Positions 41,420 to 50,091 of a stretch of 64,000 nt of DNA are shown here, in pieces. The notes beneath the pieces were generated by a model. It was not told the origin of the DNA. It ran no database searches and worked only from the letters and a program-made list of their open reading frames with translations. The stretch covers positions 1-64,000 of the forward strand of contig CAJOJE010000005.1 in the NCBI GenBank assembly GCA_905234865.1, read 5' to 3'. Both the position numbers and the translations under genes were made by a program. The DNA is from Candidatus Gastranaerophilales bacterium. Lineage in GTDB: Bacteria; Cyanobacteriota; Vampirovibrionia; Gastranaerophilales; Gastranaerophilaceae. The first letter of the stretch is position 1. The number at the start of each line of letters is the position of its first letter.

Positions 41420-42685
41420 ATGGCAAAAGTTTTGGTTATGGCATACGGGAATTTTCGTTATTTTTCCCCCGTTTCGCTTGAACCTTATATTCAAATGTTC
41501 ATTAATTCTTTGGTTAGAAACGGTAATACCGTTATGCCTTATATTGAAAAAGACATTCAATCGGATAAAAAATTCAAAAACTATAAAAATCATTACATAG
41601 CATACCGTAACGTTAAAGATTTTAACCCCGATATTGTTTTTACATTTAACAACCTTATGGATGAGAGGCTTTTAAAAAAACTCGATGTTCCCTTTTATGT
41701 AATGGACGCCGATACTCCTCTTTATTGGATGAATAAAGAATTAATCAAAAAATACAATGAAAAATATTTTGCTCTCATTTTGAATACGGAAATTTCCGAT
41801 TTATTGAAAAAAGATTTCAATTTGAATGAAGAAAAACAAATTTTTATTCCCTATACAACTGATATCAGAGCAAAAAACATCGACCAAAATAAAGACATAA
41901 CTTTTATAGGTAATTTTATTCAATCACAATGGGATTCTATTAGTTGTAGTATTTTTAATTCAAAAACAAATATGTTGGAAAAAGAAAATATAATGAGAAA
42001 AGTTGTTTTTGAAATCAAAGATAATTTCAAATTAACAAATGAAACTTACGAAGAATATAAGAAGGCTTTTCAAAACCATGCCATGAGTAAAAATTCCCTT
42101 GAAGCGACAATTGGCATGGTACATACAAATTATATAAGAAATTCTCTTTTAAATAGTTTGGTTGATTTAGACTTAAATATTTATTCAACTTCATACAGTT
42201 TAAGCTGTATTGATTATAACTATAAACTTTATTCAAAATGCCACTATAATACGGTAAGTACGGTTGAAGAAAACGAAAAAGTTTATAACGAATCAAAAAT
42301 TTCTCTTTCCTTTCCTCATCACCAAACAAAAACGGGCTTTTCATGGAGAGTATGCGACATTTTGGCGACAAATTCCATGCTCATTTCAAATAAAACCGAA
42401 AAATTAACTCAATTTTTCGGCGATAATGTCGTAACTTTTAAAGATGAAAAAGATTTAAAAGATAAATGTCTTTATTATTTAAACCATGAGGACGAAAGAA
42501 AAGACATAGTTCAAAAATGCCAAGAGATAATTAATAAAAATCACAGATTTGAAAATTTATTTAAAGTTTTTGAGGAAAAAACGGGTTATTCTCTTATAAA
42601 TAGTGATATTAAAGGACAAATCATAAATACGACAAGAACTCAAAAAATTTTGGATAAATATAACCGAAAAAATAAGCCCGTCTGA
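41420..42685 (+). CDS. CgeB-like glycosyltransferase (copy 1)
   Basis: 421 residues, GT-B fold. The N-domain has VLVMAYGNFRYFSPV and FTFNNLMDERLLKKLDVPFYVMDADTPLYW. The C-terminal donor domain has VYNESKISLSFPHHQTKTGFSWRVCDILATNSMLISNKTEKL and the closing YYLNHEDERKDIVQKCQEIINKNHRFENLF, as in the CgeB/DUF3880 group. Sugar unknown. It is a paralogue of the gene at 43178. The N-terminal half may also hold a second, unassigned segment (about residues 190-270). Confidence 0.8.
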   Translation: MAKVLVMAYGNFRYFSPVSLEPYIQMFINSLVRNGNTVMPYIEKDIQSDKKFKNYKNHYIAYRNVKDFNPDIVFTFNNLMDERLLKKLDVPFYVMDADTPLYWMNKELIKKYNEKYFALILNTEISDLLKKDFNLNEEKQIFIPYTTDIRAKNIDQNKDITFIGNFIQSQWDSISCSIFNSKTNMLEKENIMRKVVFEIKDNFKLTNETYEEYKKAFQNHAMSKNSLEATIGMVHTNYIRNSLLNSLVDLDLNIYSTSYSLSCIDYNYKLYSKCHYNTVSTVEENEKVYNESKISLSFPHHQTKTGFSWRVCDILATNSMLISNKTEKLTQFFGDNVVTFKDEKDLKDKCLYYLNHEDERKDIVQKCQEIINKNHRFENLFKVFEEKTGYSLINSDIKGQIINTTRTQKILDKYNRKNKPV

Positions 42686-43177
42686 TTTCTTGCATAATTT
42701 AAGTCCTCCTTTCAATCGGACTATCAACCAAGGTCGAAGTATTTTGTCGTCGTAGCCCTTAAAAAGTTTCTCGAGGTATGTCTGTTTATATTTAGTTTTT
42801 AAAGCTTTCTGTTTTACCATGCCTATTTTTTAAACTTTTTGTCCATGGCGTCATAAAAAATCTATTTATAGCAATATAGAATTTTTTTAAATTTGAAAAC
42901 GTAAATGCTTATGATGTTTGTATAATTACTATCATTAAAAAATTTAAAGCTTGCAAATTTATTCGGAACAACCCCCGAATTTTGGATGAATGCTCAAAGC
43001 GCTTATTATTTATATGTTGCATACGAAAAAGAAAAATAAAATATTGATAAAATAAAAAAATTGCATAAATTCTAAACACCCTTATTTTTTAAGGGGTCTT
43101 TAATATAAAAAGAGCTAAACCAAGCCCTTTTTTTTAAAATGAGGTCTTGCATTTTTTTTTTTTGATATTTTGGGTTT
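42686..43177. other. Degenerate intergenic stretch between CgeB paralogues
   Basis: About 490 bases without a complete gene. It holds a HigA-type antitoxin remnant (42932-43039), a minus-strand frame (from ATG 42820) whose first 39 residues end in RPWLIVRLKGG, reminiscent of a GT11 start, and two hairpins: ACCCTT / AAGGGGT (43078-43096) and a near-perfect AAAAGAGCT / AGCCCTTTT followed by a T-run (about 43109-43135), both terminator-like on the plus strand. A T12 run (43152-43163) lies just before the next gene. Confidence 0.55.
42932..43039 (+). pseudogene. HigA-family antitoxin, C-terminal remnant
   Basis: Thirty-five codons read LKLANLFGTTPEFWMNAQSA...YVAYEKEK and stop. Leu-Ala-x-Leu-Phe-Gly-Thr-Thr/Ser-Pro-Glu-Phe-Trp-x-Asn-x-Gln is the hallmark end of HigA/VapI-type Xre antitoxins. 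The DNA-binding helix-turn-helix that should precede it is gone: an in-frame stop lies 6 bases before the fragment. No toxin gene is nearby. It is therefore a dead fragment, a trace of an inserted toxin-antitoxin pair. Confidence 0.75.
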
Positions 43178-44536
43178 GTGTCAAAAGTAGTTTTTGTTTC
43201 ATACTCTAATGTAAGTTTTTTAAAAACTCTAAGCCAAGACGGGTTTATAGACGGTTTTGCAAATGCCTTGGCAAGATTAGGCAATGAAGTTTGCTGCTTT
43301 TTAACAAACAGGGTTTTTATAAAGGAAATTGAATCAAACATAATAAATGCAAAGCCTGATGTCATAATTGCTTTCAATAACTCGGGAATTACGGAAAACG
43401 TAATAAAAAATACAAATTGCCCGATATTGTGCTTCGGGTCGGATTCCGTTTCTTTTTGGGCAAAAAGCGATTTAATCGAAAAATATTTTTCAAGATATTA
43501 TTTTTTGCACCATTCGACTGATACATATAGTCAGGCAAAAGAAATATTTAAAAATTTTCCCGAAGATAAAAATTTTATGTTCTCCCATGCGACAGACCTT
43601 AGAAAAATTGATATCGAACAGGATATCCCAATTTCTTTTGTAGGGTCTATCGGTAACTGGGATAAATCGGGCGTTGAATATTTTAAAAGAATGAGCAAGG
43701 CCGTTGAATTTTTGCCTGAAAAATATCCTTATAATATGAATGAAATTAAGGCAAAATATATAAGCCATATAAATGATATATTAAATAACCCTTTAACGGT
43801 TATAAAGGAAGAACTTCCCTTATGGAGAAAATTTGCTTCCGTTCCGTATAAACAAAGCCTGATTACAAATGTTATATGTTTAAAAAGATTTTCCGTTTTA
43901 AGGGAATTGGAAGATTTAAGCATTAAAATTTTTTCATACCCTGAAGCAATGGTTGATGTCTTAACTTATGATATTAATTTGTTTAATTCCTTTGATTTTA
44001 CCACCTCAACCACATTAGAAGATAATACCATAACCTATAACCGTTCAAAAATCTCTTTGAATTTACCCCATGCCCATGCGCAAAACGGTTTTTCTTGGAG
44101 AGTGTGCGAAGTTATGGCATCAAATGCTTTTTTATTGTCTGATTACAGACCCGATTTAGATAGGCTTATGAAACCTTATTTTAAAGATTTTCCGATGTAT
44201 CACAATTCAAAAGAAGCGTATGAACTTGCAAAAAAAATCCTGAAAGACGATAAATACAGGCTCGATTTGGTGGAAGCCTCAAATAAAGCGATAGAAGAAA
44301 ATTGTCGCTTTGAACCGAGAATTAAACAAATCGAAGAATTGATAAAAGTAAAACTTGTTTATGATGATAAAAAACAAGGGTCGGTCGATAGGAACTCTTA
44401 TCTTTCTTTAAAATTGTCGGATAGAGAATATCAAAACATACAAAAATCTTCTAAAAAGATTTCTTTTGTAAATAAGATAAGATATCAAATATGGTGTAAA
44501 CTGACAGAAAAACTTACGAAAAAGAAAATAATATAA
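43178..44536 (+). CDS. CgeB-like glycosyltransferase (copy 2)
   Basis: 452 residues with a GTG start and no good Shine-Dalgarno. Same fold as the gene at 41420: VVFVSYSNVSFLKTLSQDGFIDGFANALARLG, IIAFNNSGITENVIKNTNCPILCFGSDSVSFW, ITYNRSKISLNLPHAHAQNGFSWRVCEVMASNAFLLSDYRPDL. The FSWRVC block is shared with copy 1. It is separated from copy 1 by the degenerate stretch and probably has its own transcript. The C-terminal 60 residues are Lys-rich. Confidence 0.8.
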   Translation: MSKVVFVSYSNVSFLKTLSQDGFIDGFANALARLGNEVCCFLTNRVFIKEIESNIINAKPDVIIAFNNSGITENVIKNTNCPILCFGSDSVSFWAKSDLIEKYFSRYYFLHHSTDTYSQAKEIFKNFPEDKNFMFSHATDLRKIDIEQDIPISFVGSIGNWDKSGVEYFKRMSKAVEFLPEKYPYNMNEIKAKYISHINDILNNPLTVIKEELPLWRKFASVPYKQSLITNVICLKRFSVLRELEDLSIKIFSYPEAMVDVLTYDINLFNSFDFTTSTTLEDNTITYNRSKISLNLPHAHAQNGFSWRVCEVMASNAFLLSDYRPDLDRLMKPYFKDFPMYHNSKEAYELAKKILKDDKYRLDLVEASNKAIEENCRFEPRIKQIEELIKVKLVYDDKKQGSVDRNSYLSLKLSDREYQNIQKSSKKISFVNKIRYQIWCKLTEKLTKKKII

Positions 44537-44648
44537 AATAACTACTTTAAAAATCAATGTAAAAGTTTATAAAAAAGTTTTTTTGGTGGTAAAATAAGGT
44601 ATTATTTGTAATGTAGACCTATTTAAAGATATAAAAGAGAGATAAAGA

Positions 44649-45737
44649 ATGATTAAATTTTTGGACCTTTATAAAATTAACGAGAGATTTAGAAAAGAAA
44701 TTGATTTAAGAATTAAAAATATTTTAGATAAAGGTTGGTATTTATTAGGGGACGAAGATAAAAAATTTGAAGAAAATTTTGCAAAATATATAGGTGCAAA
44801 ACATTGTATAGGCTGCGCTAACGGGCTTGATGCCTTAAATTTAATAATAAGAGGATACGGGTTTAGAACGGGAGATGAAATTATTGTTCCCGCAAATACT
44901 TATATTGCTTCAATTTTAGCCATTTCAGAAAACGGCTGCACGCCCGTTTTGGTTGAACCCGATATTAATACGTATAATATTAACCCTGATTTAATCGAAG
45001 AAAAAATAACGGAAAAAACAAAAGCAATCATGGTTGTTCATCTTTACGGGCAAGCCGTTCAAATGAATAAAATTTTAGAAATTGCAAAAAAATATGATTT
45101 AAAAGTGATAGAAGATTCCGCTCAAGCGCATGGCGCTTATTATAACGGTAAACGTACGGGAAATTTGGGCAACGCTTCGGGGTTTTCCTTTTACCCCGGA
45201 AAAAACTTAGGCTGCATGGGCGATGGCGGCTGTGTTACGACAAATGACGACGAGCTTGCCGCAAAAATAAGAGCAATTGCAAACTACGGCTCAGACAGGA
45301 AATATCACCACATTTATAAAGGGGTTAATTCAAGGCTTGATGAAATTCAAGCGGCAATTTTGGATGTTAAATTACCATACCTTGATAAAGATAACCTCCG
45401 CCGCAGAGAAATTTCAAAATATTACAGGGAAAATATTAAAAACGATAAAATAATTCTCCCGAAAACATACGATGAAAATGCGCATGTCTGGCATGTTTTT
45501 GTCGTAAGAACGGAAAATAGGGACGAATTACAAAAATATTTAGAAAATAACGGCGTTCAAACAAATATTCACTACCCTACCCCTCCTCATAAACAAGGCG
45601 CATATAAAGAGTTAGAAAAATTAAATCTGCCCGTTAGTGAAGAACTGCATAAAACGGTTATTTCACTTCCGATTTCGCCCGTTATGGAGGATAATGAAGT
45701 GAAAAAAGTTGTTAATCTTTTAAACGATTGGAAATAA
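44649..45737 (+). CDS. DegT/DnrJ/EryC1 sugar aminotransferase (FdtB/QdtB-like)
   Basis: 362 residues. [16 protein letters not shown] at the start, [73 protein letters not shown] with the PLP Lys in PGKNLG, and [12 protein letters not shown]. It puts an amino group on a keto-sugar nucleotide using PLP and glutamate. Overall pattern suits the FdtB/QdtB group (3-amination), pairing with the ketoisomerase at 31531. GAGAGATAAAGA precedes the ATG; a GGTAAAAT box at 44588-44595 may be its -10. Confidence 0.92.
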   Translation: MIKFLDLYKINERFRKEIDLRIKNILDKGWYLLGDEDKKFEENFAKYIGAKHCIGCANGLDALNLIIRGYGFRTGDEIIVPANTYIASILAISENGCTPVLVEPDINTYNINPDLIEEKITEKTKAIMVVHLYGQAVQMNKILEIAKKYDLKVIEDSAQAHGAYYNGKRTGNLGNASGFSFYPGKNLGCMGDGGCVTTNDDELAAKIRAIANYGSDRKYHHIYKGVNSRLDEIQAAILDVKLPYLDKDNLRRREISKYYRENIKNDKIILPKTYDENAHVWHVFVVRTENRDELQKYLENNGVQTNIHYPTPPHKQGAYKELEKLNLPVSEELHKTVISLPISPVMEDNEVKKVVNLLNDWK

Positions 45738-45853
45738 AGCCGTAAATTTAAAGTAGTCATATTTTTCAATACGGATTGCCGAATTTTTATGCTAATACCA
45801 AATTTTTTAAAAAGAGGTTTACTCTGAACTTTTAATGGGATAAAATATGAAGA

Positions 45854-46567
45854 ATGCGGAAGATAAAACGTATATTTGTCGATTTATTCAGAAAAAAAGA
45901 AAATAAGTTTGACCATATTATGTCCTTAGGATACAACTGCGAACCGATGTTTCGGTTTGTGAGGTATTTTGGTTTTGAAGAATCGAGCATTTTTAATTGG
46001 GTCGGAATTTTAAATGCCAAACATTTAATCTTTGCGATAAATAATTTTGATAATATAGGCGAAAACGGCTTTTTAGACCCAACGCCTTTATATGAGTGCA
46101 AAAATTCCCATGTAAGATTTCATGGCAATATTTTTAACGTGGAAGAAAATTCTTCAAGAGAAGTTATTGAAGAAGATAAAAAGAGCTTATATGAAAAATT
46201 AAAATATTTAAAAGAAAAGTTTAAAAATATTGCTTTTGATAATTCAAAAAAACTATACATGATGAAACTAAAAAGTGAAGATGTCAGTTTTGAAGTTATG
46301 GATGAAGTTCAAAAAGCATTTGAAATTTTTGGGGCAAAAAATTTTAAAATTCTTTTTATAATTGAAAAGAAAGACGAAATAAAAACAAATAAAAAACTTC
46401 CTTACATAATCAGAACGGTAAAATATTTTGCGGATGATAACGAAGTTGTGAGCAAAAAATATCTAAAAAACGGATTTGATAAAATTTTTGACGAATTTTG
46501 GATGCCAAATATTAAGAAAAAAAATAAAGTATACAAATTTGATAAAAAGGTAAAGAAAAATGGGTAA
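45854..46567 (+). CDS. DUF1796-like putative cysteine peptidase (copy 1)
   Basis: 237 residues with a basic N-terminal tag (RKIKRIFVDLFRKKENK), then DHIMSLGYNCEPMFRFVRYFGFEESSIFNWVGI. The Ser-Leu-Gly-x-Asn-Cys start and the following Phe-Asn/Asp-Trp block match the DUF1796 family, which is described as a putative papain-like group. The likely catalytic Cys is in GYNCEP. Its substrate and even its activity are unknown. Members recur in polysaccharide loci. It overlaps the second copy by 8 bases. Confidence 0.7.
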   Translation: MRKIKRIFVDLFRKKENKFDHIMSLGYNCEPMFRFVRYFGFEESSIFNWVGILNAKHLIFAINNFDNIGENGFLDPTPLYECKNSHVRFHGNIFNVEENSSREVIEEDKKSLYEKLKYLKEKFKNIAFDNSKKLYMMKLKSEDVSFEVMDEVQKAFEIFGAKNFKILFIIEKKDEIKTNKKLPYIIRTVKYFADDNEVVSKKYLKNGFDKIFDEFWMPNIKKKNKVYKFDKKVKKNG

Positions 46568-47342
46568 GAAAAAATATGATTTAATTTGTTCATTGGGCGG
46601 AAACTGTTCTGCCGCAAATAATTTAAAATTTCGCAAATTAAGAACGTTTTCTCTCCCCTTCGATTGGACGTATATTCTAAACGACAAGCCCATATATAAA
46701 CTTGTTGAGGGGCTTAAAGATAATTTTGAAAATTTTTTCAAAAAGGAAAATTTGGAAGAATTAAAAGGAGAAGAATATAACCCGAATCATAGAGAACATC
46801 TTCAATATAAAGATAATTTTACGGGATATTATTATGTTAATCATTTTTTAAAAGATTTTGAAAAAGAATACGATATCGTTTATAAAACACAAAAGAAAAG
46901 GTTTGCCAGGTTTATTCAAGCGATTGAAAAAAGCAAAAAATGTCTTTTTATTTTATCTACCTCTTTTTATATTAAAGAAGATTCTCTTTTGGAATTATTG
47001 AATTATTTAAAAGAAGCTTACCCGAAAAAAGAATTTAACATTGTTTTAATCAGCTTTAACTGCGAAAAAGACGAAAACATTAAAACGGATAATCTTGAAA
47101 TAAGAAGATACAGAAGAAATTGGAACTTGTATGATTTCAACAAGACCAATTTTGAGTGGAATTTTTTGGATGATGTTAAAATAAACAGAAACTTTATGTT
47201 AAACCCGATTTTCCGTTTTCTTAAAATTAAAAAAGGGTGTAAAGTTGAAATTTTACCCGTTTTGCCGTCTATTTTCGGAATAAATTTATATTTTTTGGGA
47301 CTAAAACTTAATTTTTCTTTAGGTAAAATCAGAGAGGAATAA
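46560..47342 (+). CDS. DUF1796-like putative cysteine peptidase (copy 2)
   Basis: 260 residues. YDLICSLGGNCSAANNLKFRKLRTFSLPFDWTYI is the clearest form of the family motif (SLGxNCxxAxxL...LRxxSxPFDW), with the candidate catalytic Cys in GGNCSA and His in HREHL or NHFL. The C-terminus has a basic-hydrophobic tail (NLYFLGLKLNFSLGKIR). The tandem pair may act on, or retain, a carrier protein or glycan of the locus; this is inference. Confidence 0.78.
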   Translation: MGKKKYDLICSLGGNCSAANNLKFRKLRTFSLPFDWTYILNDKPIYKLVEGLKDNFENFFKKENLEELKGEEYNPNHREHLQYKDNFTGYYYVNHFLKDFEKEYDIVYKTQKKRFARFIQAIEKSKKCLFILSTSFYIKEDSLLELLNYLKEAYPKKEFNIVLISFNCEKDENIKTDNLEIRRYRRNWNLYDFNKTNFEWNFLDDVKINRNFMLNPIFRFLKIKKGCKVEILPVLPSIFGINLYFLGLKLNFSLGKIREE

Positions 47343-47349
47343 TTTTATT

Positions 47350-48330
47350 ATGACAAATCAACCCTTAGTTTCCGTTTTAATACCTTCTTATAATCATGAA
47401 AAATTTATTCAAAAGGCAATAAAATCGGTAATTAATCAGACTTATGAAAATCTTGAATTAATTATCGTAGATGACGGTTCGTCCGATTTAACTTTTCAAA
47501 AAATGAATGAAATGAAAGAAGAGTGCGAAAGAAGATTTAAAAGGGTTCATTTTGAAACAAAGGAAAACGAGGGAGTTTGCGCTACCGTAAACAGGTTAAT
47601 TGAACTTGCAAAAGGTGAATATTTTTATGAAATGGCCTCCGATGATTTAGCGAAAGAAAATATTGTAGAAAAAGAGGTTAATTTTTTAATTAATAATCCA
47701 AAATACGCAGTTGCCGTCGGTAACAGCGAATTTATCAATATGGAAGATAAAATTGCGTATTGGGATGAAAATAAAAACCTTGTTTATGATAAAAATAAGG
47801 CAAAATACCTTACTTTTGTCGATTTTTTAAAAACTCAAAGACCGTATATTGATTTTAATTCGGAAGAATTCGGAACTTATTCGAGTTTTACGTTCGGAAA
47901 TTATATCCCGAACGGATTTACCGTCAGAAAAGAAGTTTTTGAAAAAATAGGTAAATACACAAAAGAAGCACCTTTAGAAGATTTATGGTTTATGCTTCAA
48001 GTTTCAAAATATTATAAAATAAAATATTTGGATGAAATTCTTTTTCAATACAGATGCCATGAAACAAATAATATTTCAAATACCGAAAAAATGTATACAA
48101 TGTTTAAAAAAGTTGTCGAATATGAAAAAAATGTGTTGAAAAATATCAATCCGAATGAAGTTTTGCCTTCCGTCAAAGAATTTTTAAAGGATGGATATTG
48201 CAATAAAATTAAGGGCAAAAAGGGTATATTTGAAATTATGACTTATAAAAATTATGAGTATAAGTTCAAGGTTTTAAAAATTTTCAATGTAAAAGTTTTG
48301 AAATTAAAAACAAAATTGATAAAATTTTAA
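47350..48330 (+). CDS. GT2 family glycosyltransferase
   Basis: 326 residues. SVLIPSYNHEKFIQKAIKSVINQTYENLELIIVDDGSSD is a textbook GT2 start; EYFYEMASDDLAKENIVEKEVNFL carries the metal-site acidic pair; PLEDLWFMLQVSKYYKIKYLDEILFQYRCHETNNIS has the catalytic ED and acceptor block. The C-terminus has a tag (YKFKVLKIFNVKVLKLKTK) similar to those at 30732 and 31526. It is the last plus-strand gene of the locus. Sugar unknown. Confidence 0.9.
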   Translation: MTNQPLVSVLIPSYNHEKFIQKAIKSVINQTYENLELIIVDDGSSDLTFQKMNEMKEECERRFKRVHFETKENEGVCATVNRLIELAKGEYFYEMASDDLAKENIVEKEVNFLINNPKYAVAVGNSEFINMEDKIAYWDENKNLVYDKNKAKYLTFVDFLKTQRPYIDFNSEEFGTYSSFTFGNYIPNGFTVRKEVFEKIGKYTKEAPLEDLWFMLQVSKYYKIKYLDEILFQYRCHETNNISNTEKMYTMFKKVVEYEKNVLKNINPNEVLPSVKEFLKDGYCNKIKGKKGIFEIMTYKNYEYKFKVLKIFNVKVLKLKTKLIKF

Positions 48331-48339
48331 AGATTTACA

Positions 48340-48813
48340 TTAAATTGAATTTAACTCCAAAATAATTGAGTGTATTTTTTCAAGTTCTTCCAAAGAAAGT
48401 CCTTCTTTACAATATATTGAATAATTAGCGTTATTTAATTCAAAATTTGCGACAAAAATTTTAGAGTTATCCCCTCTTGTTTTAATTTTATAAGTATTGT
48501 CTAACGTAACGCTGCCGTTCATTGAAAAATAAGTGTAAACCCCGCTTATATCTTTTGCGCCGTCATCTTTAAAGTTACTTTTTCTGATAGTAACCATTCT
48601 GTTATTTGAAATCGGGTAGTTAATTTCAAATAAATTATCCATAGCTTGTATATTAAACCCCGAATTTAAAAAATTTACTCCGGATTGTTCAATGGCGCAA
48701 TTAAAATCTTTTTTGCAATTTGTCCAAGGGTTTATCATGCCGACCGGTTTTTCTTCGGCATGTATGGATTGAAACGATATAATTAAACAAATAAAAATAA
48801 ATAATTTTTTCAT
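48340..48813 (-). CDS. Secreted protein, unknown (157 aa)
   Basis: MKKLFIFICLIISFQSIHA is a signal peptide (residues 1-19). The mature part has Cys in NCKKDFNCAIEQSG and a single later Cys in YSIYCKEG, plus beta-rich segments (VTLDNTYKIKTRGDNSKIFVANFELNNANY). ATG 48813 is taken rather than GTG 48819 because AGGTG lies just upstream. Convergent with the GT2 gene, with 9 bases between stops and no terminator. No family recognised. Confidence 0.65.
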   Translation of the reverse strand: MKKLFIFICLIISFQSIHAEEKPVGMINPWTNCKKDFNCAIEQSGVNFLNSGFNIQAMDNLFEINYPISNNRMVTIRKSNFKDDGAKDISGVYTYFSMNGSVTLDNTYKIKTRGDNSKIFVANFELNNANYSIYCKEGLSLEELEKIHSIILELNSI

Positions 48814-48856
48814 ATACACCTTTTTTAAAAATAATTTATTTTATTTTATCATAAAA

Positions 48857-49915
48857 CTAATTTCTGTATCCTATTCCCGCTCTATACCCCGATACCGAGT
48901 ATAAAAGAGGGAGTGCAGGTTCAATCCATTTTAACCCTGATAATAAAGAAACCGTTGCGATATCGTCTGTGTGAAGTCCGATATCAATCAATTCGGGCGT
49001 TCTTTCTTTCTCTTTTTGTTTTTTGATTTCTTTCTTATATTCTTTTTTATTTTTAGCCGATTGAACGTAATCTTTTATGTCGTAGTTTGGTTTTTCCTTC
49101 TCTTTTTTGTCAAAAATCGGGTCTATAATATGTTTTCCGATGAAATTTGCGATTTTGCTTCCGCCTATGACACCCGTTAAAACAATTCCCGCAATCATGC
49201 CCAAAGCTCTCGTTGTTTTTGAAGTTACGCCTTTTTTCTCCATTAAATGAAGTGCGGCGCCTGCTCCTATATTGCACATAAAAATATTTGCAAGATATTG
49301 ATATGACCCTTCTTTAATTTTATTCGGGAATTTTTCCTTCCAGTGTTTTTTATCGGTTGCAACATCTGCCGCAACTCCGCCTGCAATTCCTCCCGCAACG
49401 GGGACTGCGCCATAAATGGAAAGATATTTTATATCGTCAAAAATATCTTCTGCGGTTGTATTTTTAGGTGAAGGGATAAATTCTTCCAAAAAATTCTTCC
49501 CTTTTTCCTCTTTACCTAATTTTTCGAAAATATCTTTTATTTCGCCAATATTTAAAATTTTATTTTTCCCTTTTTCTAAAATTTTTTGAACAGGTTCAAT
49601 CGGGTTATTTGTTTTAATGAATTCGTCTATTAATCCGGTATTTTTTTCTATGATTTCGCTTGATTTAGGGGGAGGGTCCTTTTTCGCAAATGCAGAAGCA
49701 ATTTTTGGGGCATATACGGCAGAAACTACCGTTGCACCCATTGTCAATCCTGTTTTTATAAATGTATCCTTCTTTTTATCGTCGGGAGCGTTATAAACTT
49801 CTTTTGCCGTATATAACGTGCCCAATGTTCCCAAAATTAACGGAACGTTTTCTTGAAATTTTGAAACTAATAACGGCTGGTCTAAAAATTTACCTACTGC
49901 TTGAAAATTATTCAT
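48857..49915 (-). CDS. Membrane-associated protein with Gly/Ala-rich helices, unknown
   Basis: About 352 residues (ATG 49915; a GTG at 49924 is possible). Several Gly/Ala-rich hydrophobic segments (LILGTLGTLYTA, GLTMGATVVSAVYA, YGAVPVAGGIAGGVAADVA, ALGMIAGIVLTGVIGGSKIA) alternate with Lys-rich linkers, and a charged region (KKEYKKEIKKQKEKERTPEL) precedes the last helices. No signal peptide. The pattern recalls proteins that associate with or insert into membranes late, but I do not recognise the family. It has its own near-consensus promoter. Confidence 0.65.
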   Translation of the reverse strand: MNNFQAVGKFLDQPLLVSKFQENVPLILGTLGTLYTAKEVYNAPDDKKKDTFIKTGLTMGATVVSAVYAPKIASAFAKKDPPPKSSEIIEKNTGLIDEFIKTNNPIEPVQKILEKGKNKILNIGEIKDIFEKLGKEEKGKNFLEEFIPSPKNTTAEDIFDDIKYLSIYGAVPVAGGIAGGVAADVATDKKHWKEKFPNKIKEGSYQYLANIFMCNIGAGAALHLMEKKGVTSKTTRALGMIAGIVLTGVIGGSKIANFIGKHIIDPIFDKKEKEKPNYDIKDYVQSAKNKKEYKKEIKKQKEKERTPELIDIGLHTDDIATVSLLSGLKWIEPALPLLYSVSGYRAGIGYRN

Positions 49916-49953
49916 CTTTCCCACTTTTTTAAGATAATATGCTTTACTTTTTA

Positions 49954-49982
49954 ATTGTAAGACAGGACTAACAAAATGTCAA
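49954..49982 (-). promoter_or_regulatory. Near-consensus promoter
   Basis: On the minus strand TTGACA (49977-49982) and TACAAT (49954-49959), 17-base spacer, about 40 bases ahead of the gene ending at 48857. Confidence 0.75.
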
Positions 49983-50091
49983 GCTAAACTAACATTTAAT
50001 ATGTTAATAATTGTTAAAAAATTACTTCCATGGCGTAAATTTATTTAAAAAAATGACGAAGTAATAATCAGATAGGAAGTGAGTATTTATT

